Shown: in pieces, positions 42,475 through 49,943 of the stretch
Layout of the letters: each line of letters starts with the position of its first letter
Numbering within the stretch: the stretch's first letter is position 1
Source of the DNA: G963668605 sp963668605
GTDB lineage: Bacteria; Acidobacteriota; Terriglobia; Bryobacterales; Bryobacteraceae
Direction: 5' to 3'
Assembly: GCA_963668605.1 (NCBI GenBank)
Contig: OY764903.1
Coordinates: forward strand, 2,666,001-2,730,000
Length of the DNA: 64,000 bases
Program-made: the position numbers and the translations under genes
The notes under the pieces: generated by a model
Database searches by the model: none
What the model was told of the DNA's origin: nothing
What the model saw: only the letters and a program-made list of their open reading frames with translations

Positions 42475-43950
42475 ATGCGCTATTTCGATCTCGGTGTGAT
42501 ACTGCTCTACCTGATTGGGATCACGTGGTTCGGCGCGCGGTTTCGCGGTTCCCAAAGGACGCTAAAAGACTACTTCCTCGGCGGCCGCACGACACCTTGG
42601 TGGGCCATCTCGTTCTCGATCGTCTCGGCGGAGACCAGCACGCTGACCGTGATCGGTACGCCCGCGCTGGCCTTCGGCGGAAACTTCGGATTTCTGCAGG
42701 TGGTGGCCGGGTATCTGCTCGCGCGCGTCGTCATATCAATTCTGTTCCTGCCGCATTATTTTCGCGGCGAAATGTTCACCGCTTATGAGTTGATGCAGAG
42801 GCGTTTCGGGCAGCGCATCCGCAAACTCACCGCCGGCTCGTTTTTGATCCTGCGCGCACTGGCCGAGGGCGTGCGCGTGTTTGCTATTTCCATCGTGATC
42901 TCGATTATTCTCGGTACGGGAGAGATCGCCTCGATCAGCCTGATCGTCTGCCTTACGCTCTTCTATACCTTTGAAGGCGGCATGACCGCCGTGATCTGGA
43001 CCGACGTAGTGCAAATGATTCTTTACGTAGGCGGCGCGATCCTGAGCTTTTTCGTGATACTCGACCACATTCCACAGGGCTGGGGGCACGTTGCCACGAT
43101 AGCGGCAGCCGCGGACAAACTTCAGATCTTCGACTTCCGTTTCGAACTGACACGCGAGTTTTTCACGCGCCCCTACAGTTTCTGGGCCGGCGTTCTGGGC
43201 GGTTGCTTCCTGACCACGGCGAGCCACGGCACCGAGCAACTCATGGTGCAGCGCCTGCTCTCGGCGCGCAACTTGAAAGAGGGTCGCGCGGCGCTGTTTA
43301 CAAGCTGGATCGTGATCTGTTTCCAGTTCACGCTGTTTCTAGTGATTGGCTTGCTGCTTTATGTCTATTATTCGGACGCGGGTCTGCCCGCGCCCATACC
43401 GGCCGACCGGATCTACCCGGACTTCATCTGGCGCTTCCTGCCGCCGGGCGTGGCCGGCCTGGTGATTGCCGCCATTCTGGCGGCGGCGATGTCGAATCTA
43501 AGCGCAGCGCTCAATGCGCTGGCCTCCACGACGATCATGGATTTCTACAAGCCCATGCTCGCGGCGCGCGCCAAAGTACGCAACGAGGCACACTTTCTCT
43601 CAATGGCTCGCTGGGCCACCATCGGCTGGGGCGTGCTGTTGTTTCTGATCGGCCTGGTAGCGCGCCACTGGGGTTCCGTGCTCGAAGCGGGTCTCTCGAT
43701 CGCCTCGATTATTTACGGCTCGCTGCTGGGAGTTTTTCTGCTCGGGCTGGGAACGAAACGCGTCGGGGAGAAGGCCGCCATCTGCGGCATGGCCGCAGGT
43801 TTGCTGATCATGCTGTACGTGAAATTCTACACACAAATCGCCTGGACATGGTATGTCATGGTCGGGACGTCGGTTACGATCGGCGTGGCCCTGCTGGCCT
43901 CGCTCTTCCTCCGGGAAACGGTTGTCGAGGAAATGAGGGGAAATGGCTGA
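42475..43950 (+). CDS. sodium:solute symporter (SSS family)
   Basis: A 491-aa integral membrane protein with about 13 helices of the SSS/LeuT fold. It opens with YFDLGVILLYLIGITWFGAR, then DYFLGGRTTPWWAISFSIVS with the typical GGR and S-x-x-x-S/T sodium-site region, and later ASHGTEQLMVQRLLSARNLK, a signature of the family. It would take up a sugar, proline, myo-inositol or organic acid; the substrate cannot be read. I chose ATG 42475 because the first helix starts there. It overlaps the APC permease gene by 8 nt, so the two transporters are coexpressed. Confidence 0.92.
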   Translation: MRYFDLGVILLYLIGITWFGARFRGSQRTLKDYFLGGRTTPWWAISFSIVSAETSTLTVIGTPALAFGGNFGFLQVVAGYLLARVVISILFLPHYFRGEMFTAYELMQRRFGQRIRKLTAGSFLILRALAEGVRVFAISIVISIILGTGEIASISLIVCLTLFYTFEGGMTAVIWTDVVQMILYVGGAILSFFVILDHIPQGWGHVATIAAAADKLQIFDFRFELTREFFTRPYSFWAGVLGGCFLTTASHGTEQLMVQRLLSARNLKEGRAALFTSWIVICFQFTLFLVIGLLLYVYYSDAGLPAPIPADRIYPDFIWRFLPPGVAGLVIAAILAAAMSNLSAALNALASTTIMDFYKPMLAARAKVRNEAHFLSMARWATIGWGVLLFLIGLVARHWGSVLEAGLSIASIIYGSLLGVFLLGLGTKRVGEKAAICGMAAGLLIMLYVKFYTQIAWTWYVMVGTSVTIGVALLASLFLRETVVEEMRGNG

Positions 43951-45322
43951 CAGGACCGTCCAGCCCGCATTGCGCCGGGATCTGGGACTTTGGGGCGCCG
44001 TCTCAATCGTGATCGGAACCGTAATCGGCTCCGGCATTTTCCTGGTTCCCAAGACGATGATCGGGTGGACCGGCTCGCCCGGCGCCGTTTTCTCGGTCTG
44101 GGTAGTAGGAGGCCTGCTCTCGCTGTTCGGCGCCCTGACTTACGCCGAACTCGCCGCGGCGATGCCGGAGGCGGGCGGCGAATATGTCTATCTGCGCGAA
44201 GCCTATGGCCCGTTCTGGGCATTTGTCTACGGCTGGACGCAAATGTGGGTCGCCAAGAGCGGTTCGATCGCCACGCTCGCCACTGGATTCTTCTATTACC
44301 TGGCTAATTTCCGCCCGGAATTGGAGAAATCGATCGGTTCGATTCCGATTCCGCTGGGACCGGGCGGCGGCCCGCTCGACGTCAGCTCCGGCCAGTTGCT
44401 GGCCATCGGAGTGATCGTTTTCCTCTCTGTCGTCAACTACTTCGGCGTCAAGCTCGGCGGCGGCGTGCAGGTCGCCGTGACCGCTGTCAAGGTGGGATTA
44501 ATCTGCGTGGTGATCGCGATCGGACTCGGCTCCGGCATCGGAAGTGCTGCGAATTTCGGCACGTCAGTTCCGGCTGTGGGTGGGATTGCGGGATTCTTCG
44601 GCGCCATGGTCGCCGCACTCTGGGCCTATGACGGCTGGAATAACGTCAGCATGGTTTCGAGTGAAATTAAGGACCCGCAGCGCAACCTGCCGCGCGCGCT
44701 GATTCTGGGCACGCTGGCTGTGATCGTGATTTACCTGCTGATTAACTGCGCCTATTTTTACGTCCTGACCCCGGCTGAAGTGCTGGGCAGCGATCGCGTC
44801 GCCGCCGAGATGATGCGCCACGTTCTAGGATCGGGCGGCGCTGCCGCAGTCAGTATCGCTGCGATGATTTCGATTTTCGCGGCGCTCAATGGCTCCATTT
44901 TAACTGGCTCGCGGGTACCCTACGCGATGGCCTGCGATCAGCTTTTCTTCCGCTCCGTCGCAAGCGTCCACCCTGACCACCGCACGCCGTGGGTCTCCAT
45001 TCTTTCCCTCAGCCTGTGGTCCTGCCTGCTGGTGCTGAGCGGGCGCTTCGACCAGCTCTTTACCTACGTAATCTTCGCAAGCTGGATCCTCTACGCGATG
45101 GCGGCGGCCTCAGTCATCGTGCTGCGCTACAAGCGCCCGGACATGGTGCGGCCCTATCGGGCGCTTGGATATCCCGTAGTACCGGTACTTTTTGTAGCGG
45201 CCGCTGGTTGTATTCTCGTCTCGACGCTGCAAAATTCTCCGCGCGAGTCGCTGCTCGGGTTGGGCATTATCGCGGCGGGAATACCGTTCTATTATCACTG
45301 GAAACGGCGCAATTTGCTGTGA
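43943..45322 (+). CDS. APC-superfamily amino acid permease
   Basis: A 459-aa transporter with 12 expected helices. The APC signature VSIVIGTVIGSGIFLVPKTM lies in TM1, followed by LTYAELAAAMPEAGGEYVYL (TM2-3) and FFGAMVAALWAYDGWNNVSM (TM6). It should exchange or import amino acids with protons, similar to the LAT/basic-amino-acid type. The gene overlaps the symporter gene. A G+C hairpin followed by T-rich sequence comes after the stop. Confidence 0.92.
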   Translation: MADRTVQPALRRDLGLWGAVSIVIGTVIGSGIFLVPKTMIGWTGSPGAVFSVWVVGGLLSLFGALTYAELAAAMPEAGGEYVYLREAYGPFWAFVYGWTQMWVAKSGSIATLATGFFYYLANFRPELEKSIGSIPIPLGPGGGPLDVSSGQLLAIGVIVFLSVVNYFGVKLGGGVQVAVTAVKVGLICVVIAIGLGSGIGSAANFGTSVPAVGGIAGFFGAMVAALWAYDGWNNVSMVSSEIKDPQRNLPRALILGTLAVIVIYLLINCAYFYVLTPAEVLGSDRVAAEMMRHVLGSGGAAAVSIAAMISIFAALNGSILTGSRVPYAMACDQLFFRSVASVHPDHRTPWVSILSLSLWSCLLVLSGRFDQLFTYVIFASWILYAMAAASVIVLRYKRPDMVRPYRALGYPVVPVLFVAAAGCILVSTLQNSPRESLLGLGIIAAGIPFYYHWKRRNLL

Positions 45323-45335
45323 TCGGACGCGGCCC

Positions 45336-45367
45336 GCGGGTGTTTCGCCCGCCTTTAGAACCTTTTT
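45336..45367 (+). terminator. possible terminator after the permease
   Basis: GCGGGTG (45336-45342) pairs with CGCCCGC (45346-45352) around a TTT loop (one G-T pair), followed by CTTT and a TTTTT run. Confidence 0.5.
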
Positions 45368-45391
45368 CCAGTTTTCACAAGATCCAGATTT

Positions 45392-45409
45392 TGTTCTGAA
45401 TTCCGAACA
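45392..45409. promoter_or_regulatory. operator-like palindrome 1
   Basis: TGTTCTGAATTCCGAACA is an 18-bp near-perfect palindrome with GTTC-N8-GAAC spacing. It lies just upstream of a promoter-like TTGAAA and shares its left half and spacing with the palindrome at 45480. Confidence 0.55.
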
Positions 45410-45415
45410 GACCTA

Positions 45416-45444
45416 TTGAAATCACATAAAAAATGGGGTAAAAC
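45416..45444 (+). promoter_or_regulatory. candidate promoter of the AT-hook gene
   Basis: TTGAAA (45416-45421) and TAAAAC (45439-45444) are 17 nt apart in an AT-rich stretch. The predicted leader is about 78 nt and contains palindrome 2. Confidence 0.4.
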
Positions 45445-45479
45445 TGAGATAGTCTTGCGTAGCCGCAATTCTTGAATCT

Positions 45480-45495
45480 GTTCTGAAAGCGGAAC
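45480..45495. promoter_or_regulatory. operator-like palindrome 2
   Basis: GTTCTGAAAGCGGAAC repeats the GTTCTGAA-N4-GAAC pattern of palindrome 1, with centres 87 bp apart. It lies in the presumed leader of the AT-hook gene. Two matching sites around one promoter suggest repression by looping or autoregulation. Confidence 0.55.
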
Positions 45496-45528
45496 TCAGC
45501 AAGAAGGCGGGGAAGACTGGGAGAATCT

Positions 45529-45732
45529 ATGGACGTAGTGAAAATTTTATCGGAACTTCGGCAGGAAAGAGAACAACTCGAAGAAGCGATCATGAGTCTG
45601 GAGCGGCTGTCCCGGGGTCGGGGCAGACGGCGCGGACGTCCTCCAGCCTGGCTGGCCGACGTAAAAAAGCGCGGCCGCCCACCGGGGAGCAAGACGAAGA
45701 CCACGGCGGCGGCCAAGTCGGCGACGATTTAG
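45529..45732 (+). CDS. small AT-hook-like DNA-binding protein
   Basis: A 67-aa basic protein. An N-terminal helix, possibly a coiled coil (MDVVKILSELRQEREQLEEA), is followed by a basic tail with two AT-hook cores, RRRGRPPAW and KKRGRPPGSK; R-G-R-P is the core that reads the AT minor groove. The size fits a dimeric chromatin-type or regulatory protein. No named bacterial family is recognised. GGGGAAGACTGGGAGA lies before the ATG. Two matching palindromes upstream may be its own operators. It ends just before the convergent NamZ-fusion gene. Confidence 0.8.
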   Translation: MDVVKILSELRQEREQLEEAIMSLERLSRGRGRRRGRPPAWLADVKKRGRPPGSKTKTTAAAKSATI

Positions 45733-45736
45733 TTTT

Positions 45737-48079
45737 TCACCGGTAGAGCAGGAATTTCGCGCGGTGTTCGCGAAAGCTGCGGAGGCTCTCCTCTTGTGCC
45801 TGCTCGATGTTTCTGGGTTCTTTTCCGTTTTTCAGGTCTGCAATGACGGAACGGTTTCCAATCAGCCGTTCCGTCACATCCCATTGGATCTTCGAGGGAT
45901 ACAGTTTCTCCAACGCCACGCCCAGTTCCATCCCCAGCTTTACGCTTTGGAAGGCTTCCCGGTCTGTGATCACAAAGCGCACGCCCTGCACCGTTTTCCC
46001 GCTGAAATTGGACGCCATAGGCGCGAACTGCGTCGGATAGACGCGCACGCCCGGGATTTGCCGTGCGTTCAGGTAAGCTGCCAGTTCGCGGCCGCGAATC
46101 CAGTCGGCGCCGATCTGTTCAAAGGGCGAGTCGGTGCCGCGGCCGACGGAATAATTCTTCGCGCTCTCGAGCATGGCGACGCCGGGATACAACAGAGCGG
46201 CGTTGAGGCTGCGCATGTTAGGCGATGGGTCCACCCATGCGAGGCCGGTGGAGTCGAACCAGTCGCCGCGCTGCCAGTTCTTCATCGGGACGACTTCCAG
46301 TGCAGCCCCAATCTCCTGGTCCGCGTTGGCCATTTTCGCGATCTCGGCGGCGGTCATACCGTGGCGCAGGGGCATGGCGACACAGCCGACAAATGACTTC
46401 AACTCGGGATCGAGCATCGGTCCTTCGACATGCACGCCGGTGATCGGGTTGGGGCGATCGAGCACATAGAAAGGGATCTTGCGCCGCGCGGCCTCCTCCA
46501 TGGCGTTGACCATCGTGCAGATATAGGTATAGAAACGTGCGCCGATGTCCTGAATATCGAATACGAGCACGTCGACATTCTTCATCATTTCGTCGTTTGG
46601 GCGGCGATTCTTTCCGGCATACAGGCTATAGACGACGAGCCCAGTGGCCTGGTCCGTGCTATTCGCCACGTTTTCGTGGTCTTCACGCCCGGCGAGACCG
46701 TGTTCGGGCGAGAGCAGCGCGGTCACTTTAATTCCGGCGGCGAGCATCAGATCGACATTACGCCGGCCGTCGCGGCTGAGTCCGGTGTGGTTGGTTATCA
46801 GTCCGACGCGCTTGCCGGCCAGTGACGCGAACTTCTGTTGCACCAGGACGTCGAGGCCGGTAAGTGTCTCCGCATTGCGGTTCACCGTGCGTGGATAGCC
46901 CGGATTCGTCTCATAGAAGCCAGTCAGCAGCGAGTCGCGCGAGTCGACGCCCAGCGCCGCCGCAACGACAGTCGCGACGCGCCCGCGTAACGATGTGATC
47001 GGCGGCCGGCGTTGCGGATGGACGCTATTGGCCAACAGAATGACATAACTCTGCGTCTTCGGATCGATCCATAGGCTGGTACCGGTAAAGCCGGTGTGCC
47101 CATAGGAGCCTAGCGGGAACAGTTCGCCGCGATTGCCTGAATACGGCGAATCCATGTCCCAGCCGAGGCCGCGCAGGACCGGCTGCCCGGAAGGCGTCTG
47201 CGGCTCGGTAGCTTTGCGCACGCTGAGCGGACTGAAGATACGCACGCCGTTGCGTGTGCCCATACCGAGCATCATTTCGGCAAATTTCGCCAGGTCGTCG
47301 GCGGTGGTGAAGAGTCCGGCGTGGCCCGCGATGCCGCCCATGTAACGCGTGGTTTCGTCATGCACGACGCCGCGCAGCATCACGCCATCGACGAGTTCCG
47401 TGGGCGCAATACGGCTCTTGAGCGCGGCCGGCGGCTGGAACATCGTCTCGTTCATTCCGAGCGGCACGAAGACTTTTTCGCGCACGTAATCGGGCAGCAT
47501 TTTGCCCGTGACTTTGTGCACGATTTCGCCGAGCAGGATGAAATTGATGTCGCTGTAAGTGAATTTCGTGCCGGGCGGATTCACGGATTTCTCGACCAGC
47601 GCCTTGCGGATGCCCGTGTCGTAGCCGCTCCAGGCGGGCTTCAGGTCGAGGTCCGGACGCAATCCGGAGAAGTGCGTCACCAACTGCCGCAGCGTCACGT
47701 CGCTCTTGCCGCCCTGGAATCCGGGCAGGTACTTCGTGACGGGATCGCTCAAGCGGATCTGTCCGTCTTCGAGCAGCTTCAGAATCGCGGAACTGGTGGC
47801 GACGACCTTAGTGAGCGACGCTGCGTCGAAAATCGTTTCCGTGGTCATCGCTTCGCGGTGCGGCGTCAACGCCATCGAACCGTAGGCTTTGCGATGTACA
47901 ATCTGGCCGGCGTGCCCGACAAGCAATACCGCGCCGGGGATCTGGTCCTTTGCTATCGCTTCTTCGATGGCGGCGTCGAGCTGTTCAGATCCTGCGAAGC
48001 TCTGTGCCCGGAGCGGCATTGCGAGCAAGGCGGCAAGCGCAGCGGCGAGCGGAGTGGTGAGCAGGAGTCGTGTGGTCAT
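45737..48079 (-). CDS. beta-lactamase-like / NamZ (DUF1343) fusion enzyme
   Basis: A 780-aa exported fusion. Residues 30-400 form a serine beta-lactamase/PBP-like domain: SLTK with Ser88 and Lys91, TYSD near 172 and a GHTGFTG end motif. From about 410 a DUF1343/NamZ domain follows (GLDVLVQQKFASLAGKRVGL, FDIQDIGARFYTYICTM, VLDRPNPITG), the exo-beta-N-acetylmuramidase family. In Bacillus the separate AmiE (beta-lactamase-like amidase) and NamZ work together to strip and split muropeptides, so this is probably both steps in one chain. Its ATG overlaps the pterin dehydratase stop. Confidence 0.88.
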   Translation of the reverse strand: MTTRLLLTTPLAAALAALLAMPLRAQSFAGSEQLDAAIEEAIAKDQIPGAVLLVGHAGQIVHRKAYGSMALTPHREAMTTETIFDAASLTKVVATSSAILKLLEDGQIRLSDPVTKYLPGFQGGKSDVTLRQLVTHFSGLRPDLDLKPAWSGYDTGIRKALVEKSVNPPGTKFTYSDINFILLGEIVHKVTGKMLPDYVREKVFVPLGMNETMFQPPAALKSRIAPTELVDGVMLRGVVHDETTRYMGGIAGHAGLFTTADDLAKFAEMMLGMGTRNGVRIFSPLSVRKATEPQTPSGQPVLRGLGWDMDSPYSGNRGELFPLGSYGHTGFTGTSLWIDPKTQSYVILLANSVHPQRRPPITSLRGRVATVVAAALGVDSRDSLLTGFYETNPGYPRTVNRNAETLTGLDVLVQQKFASLAGKRVGLITNHTGLSRDGRRNVDLMLAAGIKVTALLSPEHGLAGREDHENVANSTDQATGLVVYSLYAGKNRRPNDEMMKNVDVLVFDIQDIGARFYTYICTMVNAMEEAARRKIPFYVLDRPNPITGVHVEGPMLDPELKSFVGCVAMPLRHGMTAAEIAKMANADQEIGAALEVVPMKNWQRGDWFDSTGLAWVDPSPNMRSLNAALLYPGVAMLESAKNYSVGRGTDSPFEQIGADWIRGRELAAYLNARQIPGVRVYPTQFAPMASNFSGKTVQGVRFVITDREAFQSVKLGMELGVALEKLYPSKIQWDVTERLIGNRSVIADLKNGKEPRNIEQAQEESLRSFREHRAKFLLYR

Positions 48080-48375
48080 AGCAGTTTCGATGCGAGCGAT
48101 TCGAGTTTGCGTGCGAGTTCGACGTCGAGCGCGGTGATGCCCGCGGCATCGTGCGTCGTGAGGTCGATGGCGACGCGGTTGTACACGTTACTCCATTCCG
48201 GATGATGGTTCATCGCTTCAACGGCGACAGCCGAGGCGGCCATGAAGCCGAAAGCGTGTACGAAGTCCGCGAAGCTGTAATCGCGATGGAGCTTGCTGTG
48301 CAGCAGGCTCCAACCGGGGAGCGTAGCGAGCGCGGTTTGGATCTCCGCGCCAGTGAGCTTAGCTGGTTTGGACAT
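48076..48375 (-). CDS. phhB: pterin-4a-carbinolamine dehydratase
   Basis: A 99-aa enzyme of the PCD/DCoH family, which dehydrates 4a-hydroxytetrahydrobiopterin after aromatic hydroxylation. The signature is AMNHHPEWSNVYNRVAIDLT followed by THDAAGIT. The start at 48375 gives the normal length; the longer frame to 48438 runs into the repeat at 48419. No phenylalanine hydroxylase is nearby. Its stop overlaps the start of the NamZ-fusion gene, an odd pairing. Confidence 0.92.
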   Translation of the reverse strand: MSKPAKLTGAEIQTALATLPGWSLLHSKLHRDYSFADFVHAFGFMAASAVAVEAMNHHPEWSNVYNRVAIDLTTHDAAGITALDVELARKLESLASKLL

Positions 48376-48418
48376 AGCTAATATGTTAAGCCACGAGCAG
48401 TGGATGTATGTGTGGCGG

Positions 48419-48506
48419 TCGCCTCCGGTCGCTGGCACTGTTGGATGGGATTGTGTAAGGGCACCACGATTCCAACGGTGCCGGGAGTGGTAACGACCGG
48501 CGGCGA
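48419..48506. repeat. REP-like inverted-repeat pair, copy A (degenerate)
   Basis: Left arm 48419-48445 (…CGCCTCCGGTCGCTGGCACT…) and right arm 48471-48506 are inverted relatives of the 32-bp unit described at 51906. The left arm lacks about nine bases and the right arm has several changes. It lies between phhB and the SDR gene. Confidence 0.8.
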
Positions 48507-48511
48507 TTGAT

Positions 48512-49192
48512 TCACGCGCGGCCGTACATGGGCAGCAGCGCGCCGTTGATATCGGCCGCCGCGTCCGAGGCGAGCCAGACGAGCAACTCCGCGATGCGCG
48601 CCGGGCTGACCCACGCCGTATAGTCCACGCCCGGATTGGCCGCGCGGTTCGCCGAAGTGTCGATCACGCTGGGCAGCACAGCATTGGCCGTGAGTCCCGA
48701 GTCCTTTACCTCAGCCGCGATGGTTTCGATCAGCGCGTGGAGCGCGGCCTTCGAGACGGCATATGCGCCGACGCCCGCCCCGGGCATGGCTCCGGAGCGC
48801 GAGCCCACCGCAAGGATACGGCCGCGCTTGCGTTCAAGCATATGTGGCAGCACCGCGCGGCACAGTCGGAATGCGGCCGTCGCGTTCATCTCGAACATTG
48901 CATTCCAGGTTTCATCATCTGTGGCGGCGATGGCCGCGCCTCCGCGAAAACCGCCCATCAGGTGGACGAGTGCGTCGATACGGCCGTCAATAGAAAGCGC
49001 CTCGGCGACGGCGTGGCGTACGCCCGCTTCGGTGAGCAGGTCGGCAGAGATGGGGTGCAGCCGCTCGCGCGGTGCAGCCACATGAGAACGGGCGACGGCG
49101 GCCACATGCGCGCCCGAAGCAAGAAATGCGTCGACCACGGCGCCGCCCAGTCCGCCGCTCGCGCCGCTGATCAGGATGATCTGGTGCTGCAT
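48512..49192 (-). CDS. short-chain dehydrogenase/reductase
   Basis: A 226-aa classical SDR. It shows the nucleotide-binding GASGGLG, the catalytic Ser in GSRSGAM and Tyr/Lys in YAVSK, and the VLPSVIDTSANR segment that closes the active site. It uses NAD(P)H to reduce or oxidise a carbonyl or alcohol; the substrate is unknown. A TAAACT hexamer 7 nt upstream of the ATG and the lack of a Shine-Dalgarno sequence hint at a leaderless message. Confidence 0.92.
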   Translation of the reverse strand: MQHQIILISGASGGLGGAVVDAFLASGAHVAAVARSHVAAPRERLHPISADLLTEAGVRHAVAEALSIDGRIDALVHLMGGFRGGAAIAATDDETWNAMFEMNATAAFRLCRAVLPHMLERKRGRILAVGSRSGAMPGAGVGAYAVSKAALHALIETIAAEVKDSGLTANAVLPSVIDTSANRAANPGVDYTAWVSPARIAELLVWLASDAAADINGALLPMYGRA

Positions 49193-49230
49193 GATTCCGA
49201 GTTTAGTACGAAGAGGCGCGTACCGGCGGG

Positions 49231-49869
49231 CTAATGGCCCTTAAGACACTCGGCGATCTCTTTTTCGCTAACTGCACCCTCGCGGATCACGCGCCAGTAC
49301 GGTTCCGTGATATCGACGGTCGTGCTGCCGGCGCCGCCGCAGGAGCCGCCGTCGAGCACAAGGTCAACGCGGCCATCCATCATTCCGAAAACATCGATAC
49401 CGCTGGGGCAGGTGGGCTGGCCCGAGATGTTCGCGCTCGTCGCGATCAGGGGTTGGGAAAGGCAGTCGATCAGCGCCGTCGCCACTTTCGAGGAGGACTG
49501 GCGCAGAGCCAGGCGGCCCGTGTTTCCTGTCGCCTTCAACGGAACTTTCGCGGAAGCCGGGACGATAATCGTCAGCGGCCCCGGCCAGAAATGGCGCGCG
49601 AGCAGGTAGAAGCGCGTCGTAACTTCCTTGGCAAGTTCCTGCGCCATCAGCAGATCCGAAACCAGCAGCGGCAGCGACTGGTTCGGCGAACGCCCCTTTG
49701 CCGCAAACACACGGCCTACGGCGTGCAGGTTCATCGGGTCCGCGACCAGGACGTAAAGCGCGTCGGTGGGAATGGCGACTATGCCACCGCGGCGAATTTG
49801 GGCGGCAGCACGTTCCAGAGCCTCCGCACCGGGTTGTTCGGGATCGATCTCGATAAGGTCTGTGGCCAC
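49231..49869 (-). CDS. tsaC: L-threonylcarbamoyladenylate synthase
   Basis: A 212-aa YrdC-domain protein that makes the intermediate for t6A tRNA modification from threonine, bicarbonate and ATP. It is the short TsaC form, without the Sua5 C-terminal domain. Visible family blocks are GGIVAIPTDALYVLV, FAAKGRSPNQSLPLLVS, FWPGPLTIIVP, RLALRQ and PLIATSANISGQPTC, the conserved phosphate/substrate loop. The start is GTG. It stands apart from other tRNA-modification genes. Confidence 0.95.
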   Translation of the reverse strand: MATDLIEIDPEQPGAEALERAAAQIRRGGIVAIPTDALYVLVADPMNLHAVGRVFAAKGRSPNQSLPLLVSDLLMAQELAKEVTTRFYLLARHFWPGPLTIIVPASAKVPLKATGNTGRLALRQSSSKVATALIDCLSQPLIATSANISGQPTCPSGIDVFGMMDGRVDLVLDGGSCGGAGSTTVDITEPYWRVIREGAVSEKEIAECLKGH

Positions 49870-49943
49870 GTCGTTGTGTCTGTTCAGGCGGTGTTCAAGT
49901 CTCTAATATCCGAAATGCGAAGCGTTTACCCGGACAACGTAGT

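Noticed and set aside
45392..45495. LexA boxes upstream of the AT-hook gene
   Set aside because: GTTC-N8-GAAC does not fit the GAAC-N4-GTTC or GTTC-N7-GTTC types I know, so I only call them operator-like.
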